A stretch of DNA of 64,000 nucleotides, taken from NCBI GenBank assembly GCA_965153355.1, contig OZ231126.1, forward strand, positions 20,708,001 to 20,772,000, given 5' to 3'. Numbering within the stretch: position 1 is the first letter of the stretch; each line of letters opens with the position of its first letter. Of the stretch, positions 9,930 to 19,530 are shown piece after piece. The translations under genes were made by a program, and so were the position numbers. The stretch comes from Flaccisagitta enflata. Its lineage: Eukaryota; Chaetognatha; Sagittoidea; Aphragmophora. The notes beneath the pieces are model-generated. The model worked only from the letters and a program-made list of their open reading frames with translations. It ran no database searches and was not told the DNA's origin.

Positions 9930-11260
9930 AGGTCAATAAATATATCTATGTCTCACACACAACTTATAGGTGCTGGCCTTCTATATAACTATTTCAACAT
10001 CCCAACCTACCAAACTAGCTTACCACCCATAAGACCCATGTAGTTACACCCCACTTTAATGAACTCAAGAGGATAAATACAGAAATGAAAGCTGGATCAA
10101 AAACATGGTACATTCAACCATATGCAAGAGCATAAAAAGATTTTCTTGATAACTTCAGAGCAATCCTTGTGACGCCATGGTCAAATAAGGAATAAATCTG
10201 AAATTATGATGTTCAGACTTTGAAATTGGATCAATCATAAGAGTTTGGAAGCACTTATCAACATTAAATTCTTCACCTTGACTTGGAAACGCCAAAGTCT
10301 CCATCAACACATTCACTATAATGACGCTTCCGCATCTTTGCTTTTATGAGAGAAGAAAGTTCACTCAAAGTATATGGTTGTTTGAATCCACTGGGTAAAA
10401 CATGGAATATAGCAAGCAATTACATAAGGCATCCAATACAGCAAGAATTCCAGCATACATGCCACCTTGGGGGGTCACAAGCTATCTTAACTTTTGGTTT
10501 AGACGTCAATTTGACCTTGTTTTATTGAAAATCGCCAAGTGCCTGGGCTTTTTTTTGTGTTAGTTATTATCAACAAAGAAATTAAAAGCAAAAAGTGTTC
10601 TTTTTGCTTTCCTCTTGCTCTCTGTTTTAGCGGCCCTCTAGAGGCACAAGGCAGAAAACGCAAAAAAATGTGAACATCGGGAATTATTGCGGCAGCAGCG
10701 TCAGAGGCAGTGGCAGAGGATTTGGAATAAGCTGCTGTGTCTTGATAGTTGAGGAATTTATGATAATAGTACTTATTTAAAACTCAAAAGCGCTAGGCGT
10801 TTTACATGGAACCGAGCATTGCCCACTTGCAAACAGCAAATTAAAACAGCCCCTCATTCATTTATCTGTTTCTTTAACTGGTGCTATGCATTTTTAGCTG
10901 AAAATTTCATGCCTAACACAAGTTATTCTATGTCCACTACAAAGTTGATGCCCCTATAATCAGACTCAAATGCTTGTCAGATTCAAAAATCCATGAAGTC
11001 AATGAAAAAACATGAACATGAATGGAAAGAACAAGTGTTTAGCAATTCATTGGAAAACAAGCGAGATATGCAGCCACTATAGTAGCATGAAGGTGAGCAA
11101 CAGTGACAAGGCAAGAAATCTTACCATCTTAGCCATGAAAATACAGACAGCTTCAACGTGTCATAACTGACTAAATCGCAATCGCAATGGTATGATTTTT
11201 TTTCTCAAAATTTGCATCTTCAAAAAGTCTATCAAATGAGAACAAGCTTGTTGCTATATC
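9930..11260. other. No gene seen
   Basis: Mixed unique sequence with stops in all frames and no RNA gene recognised. A single diverged copy of the 82-bp unit of 3203-3440 lies near 10155-10195. Confidence 0.5.
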
Positions 11261-11264
11261 TTTA

Positions 11265-11463
11265 GTTTTTAGTCGCGTGCAAGGCGACTCTACACCCCGC
11301 TTTGTCGGTCAGTCGGTCCATCCGTCCATCTATCACACTTTATCTTTGTTTTTGTTTTTGCGGTCTCGGGCCTCACTGCTCCTGGCCAAATGATCAAGTG
11401 ACCTCAAATACGGCCCCTGCCCACCGGTACGCAACTGGAGTAGCCATGTATCTGGCCTTGTTT
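11265..11463 (+). mobile_element. R1 hairpin-ended repeat
   Basis: R1 is a short dispersed family. Its left end is a T run plus agtcgc....gcgact, a small hairpin. Its right end is ggcc..tgtatc.ggccttgttt, which contains a second hairpin. This copy has the left hairpin, a short gtcggtcagtcggtcc tract, and the gcccctgcccacc block before the right end. It encodes nothing. Hairpin ends plus an inner GTYN-type tract recall DINE-1/helentron-associated elements; that link is an inference. Confidence 0.65.
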
Positions 11464-12258
11464 AGAAATGAGAGCAGAACAAAGAAAACATTTACTTTTT
11501 GCAAGTGTGGGGAGGCAATTTTTTCCTTATTAAGGATAGCGCACTGATGCACTGCACCAAATGTACAAAGAAATGGGATTGGAATGGAGTTAAGCTCTTT
11601 ATGGGTTGGTAGGGACCAATCTGGATATCACTCTAGTCAAAAACTTGTGGAGTTAAACAAAATAGCATAAAGAGCAAGGCTGAAAAAAGTGGTGTAACAG
11701 GTTAGGAACAACATCACTCCAGAGTACCTCCACTCTCTCTTTAGGTCAATGCCACAGCATGTGCAGGTGGCAATGAATGCCAAAGACAGTGATGCTTAAT
11801 ATTAGTTGGGTTTTTTCATGTTTTCTTTCTACTTCTAGTCAATAAACAAACTTATACACCTACTGTCTGTAAACTTATGGCAAGGATGGGAGAAGAAATG
11901 CATGGACAAAGACATTCAGCTATTTTCGGACTTTCATTGAAGCTTTCAAGGTGATGGGTTTCTTTTCCCCTTGAATCTCGAAAGAAATCGACTGAACTGG
12001 CTCCTTCTGAGCTTGCCAATTCAAAATCATTATCAGCCACTTCTGTCCCAATCGGTTGAGGTGGATGCGTTGACGAGAAACCCCAAAATCCTCATAGAGT
12101 TCACTTCGAAGTTCGTAGCGGGTTATCTTCTTAGGTTGACACCCAAGGCGCGCTTTCTCCTCGTGGTACTCGCTCTTGTGAACAGCGAAGCTCTTCCAGC
12201 AAGACACATGCTGATGTTGTCCTTCCTCCACGGGCATGATGGATTCTAGAAGCAATTG
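11464..12258. other. No gene seen
   Basis: Unique sequence between R1 copies. A minus-strand open frame at 11852-12040 has no recognisable feature. Confidence 0.45.
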
Positions 12259-12472
12259 AAACAAGGCCGGATACACGGCTATCTTAGTCACATGAGTTGG
12301 GCAGGAGCAGCGCTGGAGAGGGTCACTTGGGTATCTGGGCAGGAGCTGTATGCTCAAGAAGCTCAAAAACGCCGAAAAAGTAAAAAGGCGACCAACCGAC
12401 CAATCGACCAACCAACCAACCGACCAATGGACCCACATGTGAGGTGTAGAGTCGCGTAGCACACAACTAAAA
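12259..12472 (-). mobile_element. R1 repeat, full copy
   Basis: Inverted relative to the copy at 11.3 kb: aacaaggccggatacacggc at the left, gagtcgcgtagcacacaacta at the right. The middle carries gctcaaaaacgccgaaaaagt and a tract of gaccaaccaacc units. Confidence 0.75.
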
Positions 12473-12671
12473 TGCACCATGTATCTTTATCCACTGCGGT
12501 CAAAACATGGAAAATATGCACAACATCAGCAACAATATTGCCTTTAGGACAAAAGAAGTGTTGCAAAACCAGCCATTAGAATATACATGTGGCCAACCAG
12601 CCAACAAGCCAACTGGTCAACTGACTCACGGATGGATGAGTTTTGGAAGATAAAAAAAACACATGGCTTCC

Positions 12672-12878
12672 CTAGTCGTGTGTAAGTGGGCAGGAGCAAT
12701 GCTGGAGAAAGTCATAAGGGCATCTGGGCAGGAGCAGTAAGCTCAAAAAGCTAAAAAACGCCGAAAAATTAAAAAGGGAACCAAAACTGTAAAGAGGACC
12801 AAAGAAGTAAATAGGGGACTGACCAACTGACCAACAGAGCGACGTATTGGGGTGTAGTGGCGTAGCACACAACTAAAA
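12672..12878 (-). mobile_element. R1 repeat lacking its ggccggatac end
   Basis: Begins inside the family at gtgtgtaagtgggcaggagc and runs to ggcgtagcacacaacta. The tetranucleotide tract is reduced and partly replaced by A-rich sequence. Confidence 0.65.
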
Positions 12879-12879
12879 C

Positions 12880-13514
12880 ATGTAGGTGTGAAGTGGATGC
12901 TTCATCAGTGGAATTTTCATCGTGGCTCTACTTGATGCTGCGGGCATGTGAAGGCTACTGTAAGGATTAGGATATTTGTTTCAATCCAAAAAAGTTGCAG
13001 AACCTACACTTCAGCATATGTTGTGATCATCTCTGCTAGCTGAAACTGAATGGTGCCAAATTCCAATAGGAGGATTGATGGACAAATCTGGGTGTTGATC
13101 TTGTTTCAGGTCCTTACTTAAATTATTGCATCAACAAAAACATTCAAAAATTTTAAGGAGCAGGAAACCTTATTTTTCACATTGAAGATCCAATGACCTC
13201 ATCATGTTTAACCTCATTGAAACTGCAAAACCATCTTGACACATGCAATTGAGGTGATAGTTGTTTCAGACCGCAGTATTCATCACCAGATAAGAATTGC
13301 CTTTAACCTTGTTTTTCAGGAAATGTTCAGCTACCGCACCTGGCAAACTGAGTCAATCACTATCTTTCCTCTCACATGCTACCTAGGAAGAATTGTTGGA
13401 AAAGCGCGCAGAAAAGTTCTGTTACAGCATCAGAAACAATTCAATTTTGAATACAAGATTTGCATTGGATGACCTTGGATGACTGGTAGTTATCTATTGT
13501 AGTTATCAGCCCTG
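12880..13514. other. No gene seen
   Basis: Unique sequence, stops in all frames. No repeat family recognised. Confidence 0.45.
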
Positions 13515-13675
13515 TTTTTAGTTGCGGACACGCAACTCTATAAGAGGCTTTGTCCATCCGTTGGTTGGTTGGTCGGTTGGTCGGTCCGTGGTGATTGAGT
13601 TGAAAAGTGGGAAAACGCGCATTTCTGCCCCTGCCCACCTGTCCGCAACTGGTGGCCGTGTATCCGGCCTTGTTT
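13515..13675 (+). mobile_element. R1 repeat, short full copy
   Basis: Both ends are present (tttttagttgcggac..cgcaactctataagag and ggccgtgtatccggccttgttt), with a pure ggttggttggtcggttggtcgg tract between. This is the shortest complete form, about 160 bases. Confidence 0.75.
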
Positions 13676-13754
13676 GTTCACTGCTTCATATTCATGTGAT
13701 ATGAACTAATATATAGTCAAAATCTAATGTATATATACGCCATCGGTCCATCAG

Positions 13755-13828
13755 AGTAGAGGTACCTATGTCAACAATGTTCCAACGTCTTCTCACACAG
13801 AGGAAAGATGCATTGAGTTGGTTCGTGG
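13755..13828 (+). pseudogene. BEL/Pao reverse transcriptase relic, left fragment
   Basis: A short plus-strand frame with YVNNVPTS, which fits the YVDD-type catalytic motif of BEL/Pao reverse transcriptase with both Asp changed to Asn, then TEE and a helix. It stops at the edge of the large retrotransposon. The relic resumes at 28508 (the GTGG counted once), where the next expected block, an LCAHGGF motif, is found. The fragment is inactive by mutation and by disruption. Confidence 0.65.
13825..13828. repeat. Target-site duplication GTGG, left
   Basis: The bases gtgg directly precede the left LTR. The same four bases follow the right LTR at 28508-28511. Counting them once gives an uninterrupted BEL/Pao reading frame, which supports both the duplication and the LTR borders. 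Confidence 0.8.
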
Positions 13829-14233
13829 TGTAAGGGCCTATATCTTGCGGGCCTTACCTTCTTCCACGTAGGCTTGAACCCGATCGCTTGATTGAGTTCC
13901 TTTGTAACTAATTAACTATCGAATGTTAATTGATATTTGTCTTCTTAGATTGCTTGGTTCTCTGCTATGATCTAGGCAAAGAAATACAAAGTGGAAGGTA
14001 GTTAACGCGGGACGAAAAAGGGCCTCTGTGCCAGATAGCCAGTTCTAGAGTCTTAGTTAAGTATCCAGGCAAATAAGCCACAGGGGGCAAACGTAAGGGC
14101 TACAAAACTAAATGGTACCAAAACATATCAGACACGAACAGTAAGGCATTTAAATTAAAGCAATGGCACATTGAAAATAGTTTTCATAGTCAGGATTCAC
14201 AGTTCTGCATATTGCACAAAATCGTCGCTCATA
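13829..14233 (-). repeat. 3' LTR
   Basis: 405 bases, beginning TATGAGCG and ending CTTACA on the minus strand. It is identical to the other LTR except at 13835. The terminal dinucleotides are TA..CA rather than TG..CA if the GTGG duplication is taken as the border. Confidence 0.95.
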
Positions 14234-14250
14234 TGCTTCTACCCTTTATA
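14234..14250 (-). other. Candidate polypurine tract
   Basis: On the minus strand the bases just before the 3' LTR read AAAGGGTAGAAGCA, a moderately purine-rich stretch in the position where plus-strand DNA priming occurs. It is interrupted by one T and one C, so it is weaker than usual. Confidence 0.5.
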
Positions 14251-14292
14251 AATTTTTAGTCCCTAAAAACACGGAATCCTCTCCAACAGAAG

Positions 14293-15896
14293 TTAATTTC
14301 GCGAGCGTGATCTCGCACGGGACTTCGCACGTGAGCGAGAACGAGAGGATGAACTTCTCTTCCTTTTCCTACTTCGGCCTTCGCGCGTATCACCGCGGCT
14401 GCGGGGGCGGGATGGCGATGGGTTGGCGTCATGGTACGCGACAGCGTGTCGCATCTCTTCACCGCCAAAACCACCGAATTTGATGCAAAAATCGTAGAGA
14501 AGCGAGGCGTTAATGTCTCGATGACGAAGCGCGAAATAAGAAGGAGAAGTCGTGTCACCAAACAAACAGGCGCGCCAACAAAACGGACCTCCCGTCATGG
14601 CCTCAGACAGACCGGAAACAGTATCGCGGACACTATTTCGAGAGGCAAGATCGACGGCGTCAACGACTGAGGACGGAGACCAATTGTATTTGAAGAAGAG
14701 GAAATCCAACAACGGACCACCGCGATGAACGAACAAAGTCTTATCGGCGGTCTCGCTGGCAAGAACACGAACAAAATCTTCGAGGACGGAATAGGAGAGG
14801 AAGGTTGAGACATGAAACGTTTTTCTCTTTAGGCGGATCGTGAGAAAGTCCATTTCATCGATTCCCGTCATTTTCTTTAGTCGATAGGTGATGGCGAGAA
14901 ATTTGGACTCCCGTAAGCGTTGGCGGAAGTCAACGACGTCAGAGGGAAGGACGAGGATGCGACTTTCGCCGGTTGCCAAATTGTGCAGCGGCCGATTGTC
15001 GTTGCAGCACGGCTCAAATTCACTCGCACTAGACGGGCAAGTGAGGCGAAGGCGGCGTCGCCTTTTGAAATATTCGCCGATGGGTTTGGAACGAGCTGCG
15101 GCTACTTCCGCTACCTCCAACAACAATTCTGCATCGTCGCCGCAGATGGCTGCAATAACGGCGGCGAAGTCAACGATCTCGATTTCACCTTTTTCGTAGA
15201 GGCAAAGCGCTTCATCGACGGCAAAGCGGGCGCGAAGGGGGTAAGCCTCACGAGGGATGGGGACATTGGATTTGGCGCTTAATAGGCGGATAAATTTCCA
15301 AATGCGCCTTTCCGTCCAACGTTCTGTTGCTTTTGAGTCGTCGTAGTCGTTTTGAAAAAAAACGCTCTTCCGCATTTCCGCCAGAATCGCATTTTTATCT
15401 CGCGAATGAACCGCTGCGAGACGCATAACGTGGGCAACTTCGTGAGATCCGAAATTGCGGGCCGTTTCATCAATCATGTTCCCATCATTTGCATCTCCCA
15501 TGACGTTATCGAGCAAAATGATGGGGTCAACGTCAAAGTGTTTCAAATTGACGACGGTGTGGAGGCGGCTCACCCCAAATATCTGTTGGTAAACCATTTC
15601 AAGCACAAAATCATCGATTGCGGTACCTGTGAAGAAGCTTAAGGCCGTGCGACCAAGACGGTACAGCCTGGCTTTGTCGCCGTCGTCGATATCACGGAAA
15701 CGCCGTAACGCGGTAAGGAAGCGTCGTGATGTGACGGGCGTCCGAGTTGACTCAAGGCGCGAGAGGACATCGTAGAAGTCGTCGGGTTTACAGCGAGCTA
15801 GTTTACTCACTACCCGATCAATAAACTGATTTTCACTACGGGTGTCGTTGTCGCTGTTGTTGTTGTTGTCGCTGTTGCTGTTGTTGCTGTTGTTGC

Positions 15897-15927
<31 letters not shown>

Positions 15928-18234
15928 GCTGTTGCTGCTGCTGTTGTTGTTGCTGTTGCTGCTGTTGTTGTTGCTGTTGTTGCTGTTGTTGTTGTTGTTG
16001 TTGTTGCTGTTGTTGCTGTTGCTGCTGCTGTTGTCGTTATTGTTGTTGTGTTCGGCGTTGTTATTGTTGTTGTTGTTTTGACGCCGATAGGTCACTGACC
16101 GACTTCCCGAATCGGAACGACGCGAACCCGAGGCAGAGCCATCAGGCCGAGGATGAGGAGGAGGCATCAACGGAGGAGGATACGTGCCTCTGTCTGCAGA
16201 AACATCATTATAGCGAAAGGCAGAGCGTGAACGGGAAGGGGGCTCATGAAAGGTAGAAGTAAGACGGGAAGAAATAGAATATTGTGAAGAGGAATTACCA
16301 AGCAACGACATTGTCAAAGGTAGAAGCGGTAAAGCAGCAGATTTTACTTTAGACTTATCAGTGGTGAGATGAGAGATAGGATAGGAAACAGGATTTTTGG
16401 AAGAAAGAAGCGATTTATCATTCCCATCAAGGTTTTTAGAATAGAAGGGGGCAACATCAATTTCCTTAACAACTTTCATCGATTCATATTCATCAATGCA
16501 ACCAATTTCACTTTCAGGTTCACTCTCACCCTCATTGACGTTTTTTCCATGAGAGCTATTGCGCAACGCCGAGCGTCTCTGATCCGGACTAGGAGTTGCA
16601 TCCATTCGATTGGCCGAAGATGACGACGAGGGGGAGGCGGAGGGGGACGAGGAAGAGGAATGATGACGCGACACGACCGGCATTTTGGCTTTAACAACCA
16701 AAGAATCTTCTTGAAAGGAAACTTTGCGGCATTCGTCGTCGCTACGATCGCTAAGCTTCCGTTTTGGCGCCGTTTTATCGGTAGACAACGCCGCAGGCGT
16801 TATCTTTTCAGCGGCAGGGATCGCGATAACGACACGACCGAGACAATCGCGATCAGGGGGGGAAGAAGATGAACCGGCGGATTGAGTAGAGGGAAGGGGA
16901 AGAAATTGAGAAGAGGCCGGCACGTAAGTTTCTTGCATGATGGTGCGTTTGCTATCCCATTGAGAGCGAAGAATGGCGCAAACGATTTGTTTTTCTCTTC
17001 TTCTAATCATCTCTTTCTCTTCAAAGGTGGCGACCTTGTCGCGGACGTCGTCCCATTTTGCGAATACGCCATCGACAGTCTCACGTTGTTTGGGGGTTAA
17101 TTCTGATGGGGGATCGCAGAAGGGGGAATTGCCGGCTCTCATGTCCATCAAATCACAAAGAGCTTTGACCATTTCGGTAGCAGAGTGGCTGTCAAAACTC
17201 AATTCCTCGTCGCAGACAAGCGCAAAGATCGAAGGGCAGACACTAATCATGTCTGCCAAGCCGGTGGCAGTGTCAAGTCCAATCAACGCATCGTGACCGC
17301 AGTAGCTCAATGCTACACCGGAGAGGCGGCCTTTAATTTCGCCGTAATCGGCCAAATGATTGCGAAGTTTGGGTCGTTTGTCGACGACGACATTTTCTTT
17401 GACGAATTCATACTGGAATTTGAGAGATGTGGCGCCGAGGATACCGCGATTTTTGCTTTCATGACAAGATGCCATAAAAACGCGGAGCGCTTCTGGGCCA
17501 CGGGCGAAGTTGGAGAGGAAGGCATATTGGAGGCCAGTGTCAATGAAACGAACATTTTCGATTTGGTTTTCCTCAAGTCCGAGGGACTTAAGGAGAGAAG
17601 GAAAATCGCCGGCAATCGCGTTTCCTGCGACGATAATGTTCCAATGGGTGATTACTTTTATGATGATTTCGTAATCACCTTCGTTTTGGAGACTGGTGGG
17701 GGGGCCTTTTGGGAGTCTTTTTAGTCCACTTCGCATTTGCAAGACGATGACTTTTTTGTCGTTATTGTGACGATACGCGAGCTGGATAGTCGCGCCTTTG
17801 TCTTCCTGATCGAGGCCGACGAAAATAGGTTTGGGGGACTTGTCGGCGATTTGGAGAAGGGGCGTGAGGTGTTGTTCGGCGGCATCATACGAACGGACAT
17901 GAACAATTTCTTTTGGGGTCAGTTTATCAAGAGTCACGCCGGGGGTCTTCAACTGACGTTTAAATTCGTAATCGAAATATTGACCTTCGTCGATTGTGGG
18001 GGAGGGCCTAGACTGACCGCGGTACGGGGGAACGTCCTCCATACAATATCGGATTTTGTCTTCCAAATGAGACTCGACCGGAATGACAAGCGCGGCACCA
18101 TCTTCGTAAGGATTCGGGACGGGCGTGGGCAGTTTAAATTGAGTCCCGTCAGGATAGAAATGACGTAGCCACGTCGCTTCTTCATCCCGCTTTTTCTGTT
18201 TGTCTGTTCTGTTTGTCTCTTTCTTTTTGGGCAT
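14293..18234 (-). CDS. Third ORF: DEDDy 3'-5' exonuclease domain plus a degenerate exonuclease-like domain
   Basis: 1,313 codons from the first ATG (18234); the frame is open two codons further from a TTG (residue numbers here count from that TTG). Residues about 110-335 have the three exonuclease blocks: VGLDQED (D144, E146), GNAIAGDF (D212) and YCGHDA (Y313, D317), so all DEDD residues and the Tyr of the DEDDy class are present. Residues 430-720 are Ser/Pro-rich, 722-800 are an Asn/Ser run, and 805-1065 are helix-rich. Residues about 1095-1260 again look like an RNase-D-type exonuclease, but the Asp-x-Glu pair is replaced (FLAITYR). The C-terminus is an Arg/Ser tail with RKRKR, probably nuclear. 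No signal peptide or membrane segment was seen, so it is not an envelope. DEDDy ORFs are known in some bdelloid rotifer retroelements (from memory). Role is unknown. Confidence 0.85.
15842..16078. repeat. Trinucleotide run coding poly-Asn/Ser inside the third ORF
   Basis: A gtt/gct run on the plus strand, read on the minus strand as AAC and AGC codons for about 78 Asn and Ser residues. It separates the exonuclease half from the helical half of the protein. The run is mixed rather than pure. The plus-strand poly-Leu open frame over it is a by-product. Confidence 0.9.
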
Positions 18235-18298
18235 TATCAACTTGGATAGAATCCAAATTGAGGACGCGGAAAAGAGTATATATGTAAGAATTGAACTC

Positions 18299-18304
18299 CT
18301 GACT
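18299..18304 (-). promoter_or_regulatory. Candidate splice acceptor before the third ORF
   Basis: On the minus strand CTTTCAAACTCTTAG then TCAG lies about 65-70 bases before the ATG at 18234. It is preceded by a weak pyrimidine stretch. It is a possible partner for the strong donor in the LTR at 28131. Prediction only. Confidence 0.3.
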
Positions 18305-19186
18305 AAGAGTTTGAAAGCAAAATGGGGTAAAGTTACGCGGGGAAAAGAGCGTGTTTCATTTCAAATAAACTTTTCATTTCAAATCATATCATTCATTTCA
18401 AAACAGAGCCACTTTAATTTATAACGAATCTTCATGGATATTCCGGAATTTCAGAGTGTTTCCATTAAATAACTCTATAAATGAAAAGGAGAAATTGGTA
18501 ATTAATTCATTTGAAGGCTTCTTTGCATCAAGAAATCGTCCCTTGTGATTCGACCTTCCACCAGAGTTGACAGCCTATTATAAAAGATGAGAAATGTTGT
18601 ACCATCTTGATTGATAAAAGGATTCGATATGTGCAAATACCAAATCATTTCCATATGATAAAATGAATCATCCAATCACTCTTCATTCACTGCGCTTCTT
18701 CATGTTCTTCTAACATACCCAATCCAAATTCCATATTTCCAAGTTGGCGTTTTGCAGTAAGGATTACCTCGTATCCAAGCGTGGTAACATCAATGTTCGG
18801 TTTTCCCGCTCAAGTTCAAGCAGGGGGTAAATCTTTTAAACGACTACCTAAAACATCTGGTAAATGGTAGAGATTAAGGTACCTGAAGGAAAAACCTACT
18901 AAAGGTTAGTAAGTTACCAGTAATTGAAATCTCGAGATGGCCAATTCTGGATGTAAAGTTGTTGCGCAACGTAACTTGAGATGGTGTTTGTGTCCAGGTT
19001 TTCTTCATATTGAATCTTGGAACTTGATGCCCATCGTGATGTTACTAACTAGCCCAGGAAAAGGAATAGGAAGGGCACAGGAACCCCACCATAGCTTGGG
19101 GATTCCGGAGGCCCAAACATGGCATGAACAGACAATGAACATATTTACAAAGTACCATGTGAACAATGATACAGATTGATGTCAGA

Positions 19187-19439
19187 GGGGGGGGGGCCAA
19201 TGTAAACGACTGAAGAACAGCCATTCAGACGCTGATATGGAACAATCGTGGGGGGGGGTAACAATCATGGGGGTAACGACAAATCCCGTGACAAAATCCA
19301 CGGGGGGGGGGGGGAAACATTTTAAATCCAAATGGCAGTGAAGAGGAACAACGAAGGGGGGGGGGGGGATATTGAGCATCGAGACAGAAGCCATAAATGC
19401 AATAACAGAGTAAGAGTAGCCAAGAAAGCAGGGGGGGGG
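19187..19439 (+). repeat. Five long G runs on the plus strand (C runs in the element RNA)
   Basis: Uninterrupted G runs of 9-13 bases occur at about 19187, 19250, 19302, 19356 and 19431, spaced 50-75 bases apart. A shorter run of five lies near 19269. In the retrotransposon sense strand these are C runs just after the pol stop. The antisense strand could form G-quadruplexes. Confidence 0.85.
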
Positions 19440-19530
19440 TGTACTATGCTAGATGCAAATAATACGATTAACGAGCGAAAATTGATAGAAAAACCATAAC
19501 GTGAGAGTTAAAGCTATTCAGAAGAACAAC

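Larger units (their letters stand above)
18235..19530 (-). other. Spacer between pol and the third ORF
   Basis: 1.3 kb without a credible ORF, on either strand, inside the retrotransposon. It holds long G runs (19187-19439, separate entry) near the pol stop and AT-rich sequence nearer the third ORF. A spacer of this size suggests that the third ORF is not read by simple run-on from pol. Confidence 0.6.

Noticed and set aside
15842-16081. Plus-strand poly-Leu open frame
   Set aside because: Antisense reading of the Asn/Ser-coding trinucleotide run.
14293-18234. Third ORF of the retrotransposon as an envelope gene, from its position after pol
   Set aside because: No signal peptide, membrane segment, furin-like site or Cys pattern. 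The motifs fit exonuclease domains instead.
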